Assembly: GCF_900660705.1 (NCBI RefSeq)
Contig: NZ_LR215043.1
Span: 124,001 to 188,000 of the forward strand
DNA length: 64,000 nt
Source: Mycoplasmopsis columbinasalis
GTDB taxonomy: Bacteria; Bacillota_I; Bacilli_A; Mycoplasmatales; Metamycoplasmataceae
Direction of reading: 5' to 3'
A model generated the notes under the pieces. The model had not been told where the DNA came from. It did not search any database and saw only the letters and a program-made list of their open reading frames with translations. The first letter of the stretch is position 1. Each line of letters begins with the position of its first letter. Positions 32,289-42,824 of this stretch are shown in pieces. Both the position numbers and the translations under genes were made by a program.

Positions 32289-33602
32289 CTAAAGAAAAAT
32301 AATATTAATGGTTCGATTCGTACTTAGTACTTTTTGGCAAATTGTTTCTCAACTATAGGTGCAAAACGCACTTTTGGTATTTGCCTTAAAATAGTGACTA
32401 ATGGCGCTTTCGGCATAAGGCGTAACTGCCGGCTTTAATTTAAAAGTATGTTCGATTAACTTAAAATTTTTTAAAAAATACTTTTGCAATGCTTGAATTT
32501 TGGTTCGCACTTTCGCACTAAAGCGGTGGTTGCTTAGTGCAAAATTCGTAAAATTGGTAATTTCTTTTAGTAATAAGTTTGCATCTCGCGCCTCAAAGGC
32601 GGCGATGATGCGGTGGTAAAAACACAGCGCTGGGCGCATACTAAAAAGTCCGGCAAAAGTTTTTACAATTTTGTCACGAATATGAAAAAGGTCGCACAAA
32701 CGCACGCCTTGTAAAGACTTGGCAATTTTAGTCACAAATTTGGCGCCATCACCGCAAATTAGTAAATTTACTAATTTGCAATTGTTTTTCAGTTGCAATT
32801 GATTAATTAAAAAACGCACCAAAACATTCACGTTTTTGGTGCTTTTTGTTAGTTTTTGCACGAAAATTAATTTTTCGTTTGTTTCATTGGTAATATGCGC
32901 AATGCGCACAGCCTGGTTGTAAACTTTGCCCTTGCTCTGCACGCGCTGATAAGCGTCGTCAATATCAATTTGAATTGTGGCGCTCTGGTGAAATTTGGTA
33001 AGGTAAGCATCAAAATTTACTTGCTGCGTTTGATAAAACTTACTTTTTTGGGCGTAAGCTCACACATAGTGCGGAAGGCGGTTGTCGCCTGGTTTTGGTT
33101 TTCGGCGGGCGATTGGCTGGGTGTGTAAAGGTTGGTGCAAAGTTAGTGCTAAATACTTTTTGCGTTTCAAATTAACCAAAGCTTGCGTGTGGTAATACAT
33201 AAATTTGCCTTGTTGGGGCTTACTATACATAGTTAAGTTATAAGTTAATTCAAAACCATTGATACTAATGGTACGTACATAACGTTCCCGCACAATGAAA
33301 GTGCGGGTGTTTGCATCTTCAAAGCGGCCTTTGGTGCGAAAGTGTTCTTCTAAGACATTAAATTTGGCCACAATTTCAACACCTTGGCGGCATAACTGCC
33401 AAAGCTCGCTTTGGTTTGTCTTCAATGTGTCATTGTGTTTAACCTCTAAATTACCCAGCGGTTTAAAATTGGTAGGCTGCTGCGCTAAAGTTTGGTGTGT
33501 TAATTCATCTATGTAAGCTGCCCAGGTTGTTTGGTGCTTAGCTAAAAATTCGTCCACGTAAGCGTGGAAAATGTGGTCTTCGGCAAAGGTAAAAATTGAC
33601 AT
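32289..33602 (-). CDS. ISLre2/UPF0236-like transposase (mycoplasma ICE transposase-like protein)
   Basis: 437-aa protein. Motifs resembling ISLre2 transposases are GDGAKFVTKIAK, DLFHIRDKI and, near the C-terminus, a Y-A-E-S-A-I-S-H region. An upstream acidic pair IDIDDAY could supply another catalytic Asp. TGA codons at 33060 and 32349 read Trp, so the protein ends at TAG 32289. I recall the ICE-associated family as Mbov_0401-like. It is transcribed outward to the left and presumably mediates excision and insertion of the element. Confidence 0.78.
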
Positions 33603-33678
33603 AACTTAACTCTTTCTCGTTTAAAATTATTATAACTTTGAACTTAAAACTTTGGCTTTGGTAACGATTTTATTTGTT

Positions 33679-34266
33679 ATGGCTTCCCTCCGTCCCAAAA
33701 CTCGAACTTTAAGTTCGCCAACACCGCCACCATTTACCAAAACAGAAGCAAACGCGGCGCAAATTCAAATTTTGGCACAGCTCGTGCAAAATTGGCACTG
33801 AACTAAGATCAAAATTTTCACTTTATTAAGTGAAAATGATTTTAGTGACCCACTCTGCCGTGAATTGTTTGGTGTGTTTAAACAAATTATGGATGCAAAT
33901 TTAAAAATTAATAGTTCAATCATCACAGAATTTTTGCAAAGAAACAATAAACCAGAAGCAAAATTTGCGCCTTTGTTGCAAATTATAGAGAATGCGCACG
34001 CCCTTAGTGGCAACGTAGACTATGAACTCCAAGCTTTGTTTGAAAGCGAATTAACCTTAGCTTTTGAACAAACGTATCAACATTTTCTCGCTAACACAAC
34101 CAGTTTGGACTTTGACCAAGCACACAAAAAATTCTCAGCGTTATGAAACCGTTTACAACAACTACAAAACAAAATGGCAAAAAAACAAATGGAACTTAGT
34201 GCTGAATTAAAAACTTTTAAGGAAAATTTTAAACACAGCGCAAGAACCTTTATTAACTGGTTTTAG
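33679..34266 (+). CDS. DnaB-like helicase 1, N-terminal domain part
   Basis: 195 aa from ATG 33679, ending at TAG 34264. It resembles the helical N-terminal domain of the second DnaB-like protein at 35107 in size and position. The RecA-like ATPase follows in the next frame (+1). Either a frameshift has broken the gene, a programmed frameshift joins the halves, or two separate proteins are made. The early part is Pro/Thr-rich (SSPTPPPFTK). Divergent from the transposase gene. Confidence 0.6.
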
Positions 34267-34267
34267 T

Positions 34268-35053
34268 TTGTTTGATGCTTATAACCAGGGCTTAGCGAAA
34301 GGTTCTTTAATTGTGTTGGGCGCCCGCCCGGGCGTTGGTAAAACCGCCTTTGCCTTAAATTTAATTGCGGCCGTTGCTCACAAAGCCAAAGGGCGCTTAA
34401 AAAGGCCTTTGAATGTGTTGTTAATTTCTTTGGAAATGCACCGGAAGGAAATTATGGCGCGTTTGTTTGCACACTTAGCCCAAATTCCTATTACAAATTT
34501 TAGCGAGCAAACGTGAAAAGACACTGCAGAAAACAAAGCAAGAATGGAATTTGCGCTTAATTTTATTAATTTGAACTTAAATTTACTCATTGCAGAGCAA
34601 TCACTGCACGAACAAAGTGATATTGATGCTTTTGTTAAATTCATTCCTTTAATTAACCTAAAACATCCTTTAGACTTAGTTATTGTAGACCACTTACAAC
34701 ATTTACATTACCCAAACGAAACATTGCGTACTTACGAAGTCGGTAAAGCGGTTGATACTTTTAAGCAAATTGCCAAAGAAAACCAAATTCCTATCATTTT
34801 GCTTTTCCAACTCAACCGGGAAAGCGTGCAGGAACAAACCTTGCCGACTTTAAAACACTTAAAAGATTCAGCCAGCATTGAAGCAGCCGCCGACCAAATT
34901 ATTTTGCTTTCAAAAAGCAAACATAAATTATCAAATGGTAACTTTGTCGACATTTGCTTTTTTAATATGGCGAAAAACCGCGCCAACTCCTTAACAGATA
35001 GTTATATGGTTTTCAATGGTGAAACTTTAACTTTTAAGGAATTAAAAAAATAA
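34268..35053 (+). CDS. DnaB-like helicase 1, RecA-like ATPase part
   Basis: 261 aa counted from TTG 34268; the frame is open from 34211. Walker A GARPGVGKT, the region LLISLEMHRKEI, Walker B VIVDHLQHL, the DnaB sensor FQLNRES and a C-terminal KNRANS arginine-finger-like segment are all present, so the ATPase itself is intact. No good Shine-Dalgarno/ATG starts it (AAGGAAA at 34220-34226 is inside the overlap). Domain order matches the intact paralog downstream. Confidence 0.65.
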
Positions 35054-35106
35054 TTAATTTACGAATAATGCAATGTTATAGATATATACGCAAATAAGGA
35101 CTAACA

Positions 35107-36432
35107 ATGGCTTTCTTTAGAGATTTATTTCGTTATAAAGTTGAGCGCGCCGTGTTGAGCGTTGTACTTAACAACTATGATTACAATCACTACGCCGCAG
35201 AGTTTTCTCCTGCGAACTTTAAAGTTCCAGAATACCAGGCGATTTTTGAAATTTTGGCAAAATTATTTGACAATTGCCAAGTATATTCAACCCAAAATAT
35301 AGTCGATTGCGCGCGCAAACATAATTTCACGAAATTTTTTTTTAATATTTATGGCGAAGTAGTTTTGACATCCATTGAGAATGAAAACTATTTTTTGCAA
35401 GAGTTTGCAAAATTCATCGTCATTGATAAAATTACAGCTTTGTTTCAAACCTGACGGGAAACTAAGTTTAGTTTTGACTTTAGCCGCAATGTACTAAAAC
35501 AAACTTTAAATTTGTTAGCCGAAAATCTAAGTCAAGACAAAATTGCCGCCTGTAGCATTGATGAATATTTAGATAATTTTCGTCTTACTTTTCAGAACCA
35601 AGAAAAAACAATTAGCACCCGGTGAGCATTATTCGATACTAACAACCAGGGCTTACGACCAGGTGAATTAATCGTAATTGGTGCCCGCCCGGGCATTGGC
35701 AAAACGGCTTTAGCGACTAACCTTATTTTAAACGCCCGCAAAGCAAACAAAACTAAATTAAACATTTTATTTGTTTCGTTAGAAATGACAAAACAAGAAA
35801 TTTTAAGCCGTTTAGTTGCTAATTTAACGCAATTACCGCTCTGAATGTTAAATAGTAAGAATTGACAAGCAACTCCAACTAACGAACAAGCCATCGATAA
35901 AGCTATAGCGTACATTGAAAAACACCTAAATTTGCGTATTTTAGAACCCACAGCCCAACATCTTATTGACAGTGACTATTTAACTAATGAAATTTTAGAA
36001 TTAAAAACACAATGAGATATCGACTTAATCATTTTGGACCATTTACAAATTATGAAATTTGATGAAAAAACCATTCGCACTTACGCTTTAAGCGACACGG
36101 TGAATAAACTTAAGCTTATTGCTAAAAGTTTAGAAATTCCTTTTGTCTTACTTTCACAATTAAACCGGGAAAGTGACACCCAACAAATGCGCCCAACAAG
36201 CGCAAATTTAAAAGACTCCGGCGCCATTGAACAAATTGCCGACCAAATTGTGCTAATGTACAAAGAGTTTGAACCTAAGTTTATTAATCAATTGCAGCGC
36301 AATAAAAAATCGCAACTCCTTTGTTGCGACTTAATCAAAAATCGAAATGGCACGCTTAGACGTGCCTATATGGAATTTCGCGGTGAAACAATGATTTTTA
36401 ATGAATTAGGAATTATTAATGAGATAGAGTAA
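35107..36432 (+). CDS. DnaB-like replicative helicase 2
   Basis: 441 aa, complete. N-terminal helical domain about residues 1-150, RecA-like domain from about 175 with Walker A GARPGIGKT (about 192), LFVSLEMTKQEI, Walker B LIILDHLQIM, LLSQLNRES and KNRNGT, followed by the end of the hexamerisation core. TGA codons at 35452, 35623, 35842, 35863 and 36013 read Trp. Probably loads on or unwinds at the adjacent iteron array. A second helicase is encoded directly upstream. Confidence 0.85.
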
Positions 36433-36473
36433 GTATAGTATAAATTGTAACAAATTTTTGGTTTGAAGCAGCG

Positions 36474-36627
36474 TCCTATACTAATCCTATACCAATCCTA
36501 TACTAATCCTATATGAATCCTATATGAATCCTATATGAATCCTATATGAATCCTATATGAATCCTATATGAATCCTATACCAATAGTATCGCATTCCTAT
36601 CTTAATACTATATAAATACTATTTTAA
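36474..36627. repeat. 11-bp iteron array
   Basis: Ten tandem 11-mers from 36474 to 36583: TCCTATACTAA, TCCTATACCAA, TCCTATACTAA, six copies of TCCTATATGAA, and TCCTATACCAA. Four degenerate 11-mers continue the phase to about 36627 (for example TACTATATAAA). An 11-bp period places units on one helix face. It directly follows two helicase genes, which is the layout of plasmid-type replication origins. Confidence 0.9.
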
Positions 36628-36748
36628 TCATTTTTTTATCAAAAAAACATTTAAAATATAACTAATAATAACGAATAACGCTATTTTATAGTATTAAAAG
36701 TAAATAGTTCTAATAGAAATGATGCTTATGATGCGGCAATTTAGCATA

Positions 36749-36776
36749 GAAAAAGCTCCTTTTGCGGAGCTTTTTT
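36749..36776. terminator. Bidirectional terminator
   Basis: AAAAAGCTCC-ttttgc-GGAGCTTTTTT between convergent helicase 2 and surface-protein genes; A-run and T-run on both sides allow either direction. Confidence 0.85.
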
Positions 36777-36777
36777 G

Positions 36778-39700
36778 TTATCTAATTTTTCTTACACGTT
36801 TTTTACGTCAAATTACAAATAATACAAACGCTGTCACGAATGCAACTGTGCCGCCCACTGAATAACTTACTTTTTTAATAAAGACTTTTTTCGCTATTTC
36901 TTCGGGGTCTTCGCCAATGTCTGGTAAGTCATCATTTACTGGTTTTGTGTTAGTGCTAGTGATGTTTACTTTACCGTTATTTTCACTAATATTTTCGATA
37001 GGTTCAATTAAAAATGCTTTAGTTTTTACTTTGGCATTTGGATCGGAAATTTCACGAATAAGTTTGTGTAACTTATGACGATTAATTGCATATTGCGTTT
37101 CGTTCAATTGGTAAGCATTTGTCATTTTTGCTTTAATATCGGCAATAATTTGTGCTTCTAACTTACTTAAAACATTTTCATCATAAGTTAAGTCAAAGTT
37201 TACAATGCTTAAGTCAATAAGAAATTGATTATTATCAATTGGTTTTTGATTTAAAGTGTTAGTGATAGTAACTTTTCCTTGATTTTGTCCAAAAGGTTCA
37301 TTAGGTTTAATGAAAAATTCCTTAGTGATAGTTACTGGCAATTCTGCATTATCAGGTGTAAGCTCATTTACTAATAAAGCAATTAAGCCCTTACTTATTG
37401 GAATATAAGCTTTTGTTTCAATACCTTTTTCATTTAAGGTTTTAACAATTTCATTATAGATAGCGTTAGTTAATTTTGCTCTGTCATTTTCGGCATAAGT
37501 TAACTTAAGATCAATTTCGGAAAGGTCGGTGTAAGTTTTGTCATAGTGGCCGTGATATTGCACGGCAAAACGATTGCTATTTTTCACTTTTGAATTAGTA
37601 CGGCCTTGAAATTCAATGTTAAAGTTAGCTGGTACATTTTGTTGTGATGCTTGCATTAAAGCGTTTTGTAACTGATTAAAGTTAGTATAAACTATGTCAT
37701 TAATATCAAAGTAATTAAGGCCGGTGGTGTCCAAAATATGCATATTTAAGTACGTTTTTAAAGTTTCTGTATTTAAAGCGGAAACATTGTATTTAGCATT
37801 AATGTCTAATGGCGGAAAACTAACCTTGCTTAAGTCATAGATGGTGTTAATTACTGGTAAGGTGATTCTGCCCATTGTTTTACCAAAATTAGCTTCTGTT
37901 TCCTTTTCTTCTAAGCTTAAGTCTTCACTGCGGGCGTTGGCATCACGAATGTTTGCTTCGGGCTCATTTAAGATTGCTTTAATACGCTCTAAAGTGTCTG
38001 GGACTATGCGATAGTCTCGTTCGTAAACTAAACGCGGCATTTGTTGTGATAAAACTCATTTAATTCTTGCTTCGATTTGGTCTTGGCTTACACCAATTAA
38101 GTTAATTGTAAAAATGTCAATGTCGGCAAAAATACCGATTGCACCTGAACCAAATAAGTCATAACTAATAGTTGTGTGCAATTCTCGATTTATTAATTGC
38201 TTCTTAAGTGCGATAGCACTCGGTTTTAATTCTGCCTTTAAGGTAATATTTACGCTTTGGGATTCGTCATTTTTAGTAATTGTTAGATTTTCAAAATTGA
38301 TATGTTCATAGCTGCGGCGAGAAAGGTTTTTTAGTCATAACCGTTTCGGTTCTTTCTTATCAAAGGTTTTAATAAAACTTTTCACATTATATTTTGGCGC
38401 TTCGATTGTTCTGATGTATTCATCGTCAAATTCTAAATAAATAATGTCGGGGTCGGTGTCAACATTTTCCTCATCTTCATTACCAATATTGCTATCGGTA
38501 AAAATAATGGGGAAATTAACACGGTTTGCAATTAACTGATACTTAAGGTTGGGATTAGCCACAATTAAATCTAAAATTACATTATTTTTACGATAATTGT
38601 CAATTGTAAAGTTTTGAATTGCTATTTTATCTTTATGCGCAAAGTCGGCAAAGATATCTTTTGCTAAAGTATTTAAATTGCCTTCATATTTAGCTTTAAA
38701 TTCATTTCTTGAATATAAATTATCTAAATTGTGATTAAATAGCGGCCGAATTCAAACGCGGTCGTTTTCGTTTGTATTTTCGTCGTTTTCGTTATTTTTA
38801 GTTTGTTCTTCTGTATATTGTAAAAATTTCTGAAAATAAACTAAACATTGCTCATAACTTAGGGTTTTTAATTGATATTCAACTTTTAGTACATTTTTTA
38901 AATATGCAAAGAACTTTTTGCCAATTTCTGATTCAAATAATGGCTGCACTTGTTTTGATTTAATGTTATCGGTGAATGATGAACCAGTAAGATTTTGGTT
39001 CTTTTCATCATCTCTTTTTTGAATTAAAACGAATTTAAAGGAACTGATAGTGTCTTCGCCTTTACTTACAAATAAATAGATACCATTATCTGAAAAAAAC
39101 TCGTCGTCGGATGAAATAATGTATTCATTCGTTCCATTTGTTCTTTTAACTATGCGTGAGTTGCCATTTATTCAATTTCTTTGATAACTCAAATATGTAC
39201 TTGTTGCGTCTGATGGTGTTCATTCTTTCAATTTGTAAATGTTAAGTTCTTTTGTATTGCCACTATAAACAAATGAACCTCCTTTTCCAATTATGGTCGC
39301 TTCGGCAATAACTCCTGCTCATTCTGATTCAGTTGTATTTTTATCTTTGTTATCAAAAATGAATTTTGTGCCATATGGTAAACCGGTTTTTTGCATATAG
39401 AGTTTTTCTTGGATATTTTTATTTGGGCTTGTTTCATACGAAACATAATTCAAATTTTTAACTAATTCGTTAAGCGAATTAGTTTGTCCTTTATCAATGT
39501 AAGGATGTGTTTTAAACCAAATTAATTGTTTTTTGGTTCCAGTTAAAGGATCAATTGTTTCATCATAATTGGGGTTTTGCAAAGCCGCGCCGTTTCCATC
39601 ACGTTTTACTTCGCCATTTGCGTCTATTATATAGCGCGATATAAGATTTTTTTGTTCCGGTTTTTTATCTGGATTTCAACCAAATCACTTCATATCAACT

Positions 39701-40998
39701 TTGAAAGGTTTAGGTGTATAAATGATAGTTTGTCGCGTGATGCTTTCTAAGTCTTGAGGAAAATTTCTGCTTCCGTCGACATACTTTTTAACTTCTAAAA
39801 CAAATTTGTTATTTTGACCAAATTTAGAAATATCTTTTTCCTCTAAGTCAGCGAAAAACACTTTATCGTATACATCTACTTTAATATCGTTCACATACAA
39901 TACATAATTATTATTTGGTGCAGTAAATTTTACCGATAATGGCGAATATACTTGAATTTCGCCGTTATCATATAACTTGTATGTATGTTTGTCTTTGTCA
40001 GTTATTGTTTGCTCTTCGTGCGGAGCTATGTTATATTTGGGCGTTTCTTTAACTGTATTAATATTGCCTTTGTCGGAAAAATTTGCATATTGCCCATAAT
40101 TTATTTCTAAGTTTTTTGTGCTTGCATGTCTACTACTTTTTTGACTTTTTACAAATGTAATACTTTTTGATTCTTTTCTTTCAACAATTTCTCCCTTTTT
40201 TGTTTTTGAATACAAATTGATTCGTGAACCATCAACTATTTCAAACTTTAATTGAAAATACTTAGATTTATTATTTATTTCTGCAATTTGATCTTCTAAT
40301 TTTTGTATATTATTTTTTAGTTTTAAAAACTTCAAATAATTCTTGTCTGTTTCATTGCTCATTGTATTTAAGTTTCCACTTGTATCACTTTCAATAACAA
40401 TAGCGGAATTTAAGTAGTTTTTAACTTTTAAATAGTCTTCTCATTTATCGTTTTTATTAAACGCTGCTGGAACATGGCTCGCCAAAATTTCTTCTCTGGT
40501 TCATGTTTTTATTTGCCAAAGTTGATGGCCGTATTCTCTAAATATGTTGTATGGTGGTTCCTTAATTTTAAAGCCGTCTTTGGTAAAATACGGAGCAAAT
40601 TCAGGTCTCAATTCTTTTTCGCTATATGTTTTTTCTGCATAAATGTTAAATTTATAACCAGTGGTAAATGAATATTTAAGTTTTACATCATAAGTGTCAA
40701 ACTCGCTTTTTAGTGAATTGAACTTATCATTAAATAGTAATGAGTTAGTTCGCTCGTGCTGTTGAAAGTATTCTGGAAAATTATCTAATTCTGTAAAGTA
40801 ATCGCCACCAGTAAAACTATCAAATATAAAAATATTATCATCTAATTTTTTTCTTAATTCATTCATTTTTTCATTTCCTAAAAAAACTGAACTTTCTGTA
40901 AAAATAGTTCAAGTTAGTTTATTTGCTGAAATAAGAAATGGAATTGTGAAGAAAGGACTTGTTTTTATTATAAATTTCAAAATTTTGTGTTTTTTCAT
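36778..40998 (-). CDS. Very large ICE surface protein with signal peptide and C-terminal anchor
   Basis: 1406 aa. A Sec signal peptide is at the N-terminus (MKKHKILKFIIKTSPFFTIPFL), without a lipobox Cys. Only one further transmembrane helix is seen, near the C-terminus (about residues 1376-1396), followed by RKKRVRKIR, so the bulk is extracellular. Two related 83-aa segments lie at about 1163-1247 and 1267-1348. At least nine TGA codons read Trp; frames were checked for continuity. I recall this as the Mbov_0399-type ICE protein, an adhesin- or pilus-like candidate. Catalytic motifs are not seen. Confidence 0.75.
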
Positions 40999-41010
40999 AT
41001 CTTCTTTCTA

Positions 41011-41038
41011 AAACACAAAAAACAAACTTAAAAAGTTT
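41011..41038 (-). terminator. Possible weak terminator after the 514-aa lipoprotein gene
   Basis: CAAACTT-ttt-AAGTTTG followed by TTTTTTG on the minus strand. Confidence 0.5.
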
Positions 41039-41069
41039 GCCACTTGAATTTATGTAACGGTTAATATAA

Positions 41070-42614
41070 TTATAAAGCGTCTTTTATATTTAGAACTAAA
41101 TTTAGTTCGACATTTTTTATATTGTAAAAAATTTCAAAAGTATTTGTTTCTTCGTTGTAATTAACATTATGAATAATTGGTCTCGATTCCCATTCATTCA
41201 ACATTACATTGAATTTTTCGCTTAAAAATTTCTCTAAAAAAGCATATTTTTTTTCAACTTTTAAAACCTTTATTTTTTTTGCTTTATTCTCTATATAAAA
41301 TTTTGAAATTAACTCTTTTTTTGTGTATTTTTTTATTTCTTCTGGTTTAAAACTACCACTATATCCTACATCTAAATAGTCAGCATAAACTTTTCACCAA
41401 TACTCGTCATTTTTTTCTAAATATTCTTCTGTATTTCCTAATTCATTGAAATCATTTTCTGAAAACATTCAGGCTTTGGTTTTTGTATCTAAATATCAAT
41501 AAAATTTAGTTACAGGCAACATGTTTAAGATTGAATGAGAGATTTCTTTTTCTTTTTCGTACTCTTTATTGAGAATAAATTCAAACTTTATGGTTTTTTT
41601 GTCGCGTAATGTTTCGATTTTTTTGAGTTCAAATCAATTCATCATTTCGTACGTAGTAGTAGTTGAATTATAAATTTTGTATGGAAAATTGTAATATGAA
41701 TATAATTTTGTTGTTTCGTTTATTTCCTTTCATAAAAATAAATATCTTTCAATAATTTCTGATAAAAAGTTGTATCTATTTCCCTTTCAAATTATGTTAT
41801 TTTCTTTTATGTATAACTTTAAGTCTTCGGGAGACAAAATATTAAATAATTCTGTTGAAAATTTTTCTGTAATTTGTTTAAATGAGTTAGTTTCTTTTTT
41901 TAGCGAGTCATAATCTTCTTCTGTCACTTTATTGTCTTCTGAGTGTAAGTCTTTGATTTCAAAGAAAAACCATTTAGGGTTAAAAATTTTCAAAAAGTTA
42001 GATTTTCAATTGTTAACAAGTTCATTTTTTATGTTATCTTTTTTTCAAACTTCAAATGCTGGTATATCTAAATCTTTTCTTTTTAATTTATTTTTTTCAT
42101 TTTCATAAACTATATCGAGTAATTCCTTGGATGTAAATTTTGGATCAAGCTCGTTATCTCCATATGTCTCTTGTATTAATTTACTTCCAAATTCTATATA
42201 GTCAAACCTGCTATTCCTAAACGTTTCATCAAAAGAAGAATCATCAGAAAAAAAGCTTCAATAAGGAATCATTCAATAAAATGTATACGGTTTATACAAT
42301 TCAAAAGTTTTGTTTATCGTTATATTTTGTACATTATTTTCTTTTGTTTGTACTTCAACTTTTGTTGTGTTTTGCTTTTCGTATTGCGCATCCGCGCTAG
42401 ATATTACGTTTTTATCATTATTTATTTCAACATTGTTTGTATCTAAAGTACCGGTATGATTGTTTTCTGTTTCGTTTTCAGTTGCGTTTGTTTCATTGTT
42501 ATTTAATGTATTTGTGTTTTCATTGCTTTTACCGCAAGAAACTGCAAGTAAAGGCAAAGCACTTATTAGCGTTAAGGGAGCACTAAATAAGGTTCATTTT
42601 AGTTTCTTTTTCAT
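41070..42614 (-). CDS. ICE lipoprotein (514 aa)
   Basis: The signal peptide starts MKKKLKWTLFSAPLTLISAL and ends at lipobox LAVSC. The mature N-terminus is an Asn/Thr/Glu-rich linker (for example NTLNNNETNATENE), then a long helical, Lys/Glu/Tyr-rich body with no motif I recognise. Frame continuity across TGA codons was followed to TAA at 41070. A 35-nt poly(A) tract (as read on this strand) sits 16 nt upstream of a -10 box, so expression may be phase-variable. Position matches the Mbov_0398-type slot of ICEs. Confidence 0.75.
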
Positions 42615-42721
42615 TCTTTCTCCTTTTTGTTTTGTGTTGTTCTTTTTTTTAATATTTTTTATTAATGTGTAAAAATTTTTAGTTTTTTGCACATTTTACG
42701 CATTAAACTATCAATAACTTA

Positions 42722-42727
42722 ATTATA
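42722..42727 (-). promoter_or_regulatory. -10 box downstream of the poly(A) tract
   Basis: TATAAT on the minus strand (ATTATA on plus), about 108 nt upstream of the lipoprotein ATG. The poly(A) tract ends 16 nt further upstream and so occupies the -35 position. Confidence 0.6.
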
Positions 42728-42742
42728 TTTAAGAAAATGCGG

Positions 42743-42779
<37 letters not shown>

Positions 42780-42824
42780 TATGAAAAAAGCAAATTTCAA
42801 AATTGAAACTGCTTTTAGTAATTG

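Larger units (their letters stand above)
36433..36777. other. Intergenic region between helicase 2 and the large surface protein
   Basis: 345 nt. It contains the iteron array (36474-36627), an AT-rich stretch (36628-36720) and a terminator (36749-36776). No gene was seen. Confidence 0.7.

Noticed and set aside
36474-36627. CRISPR array
   Set aside because: Repeats are contiguous 11-mers without spacers, so this is an iteron-like array.
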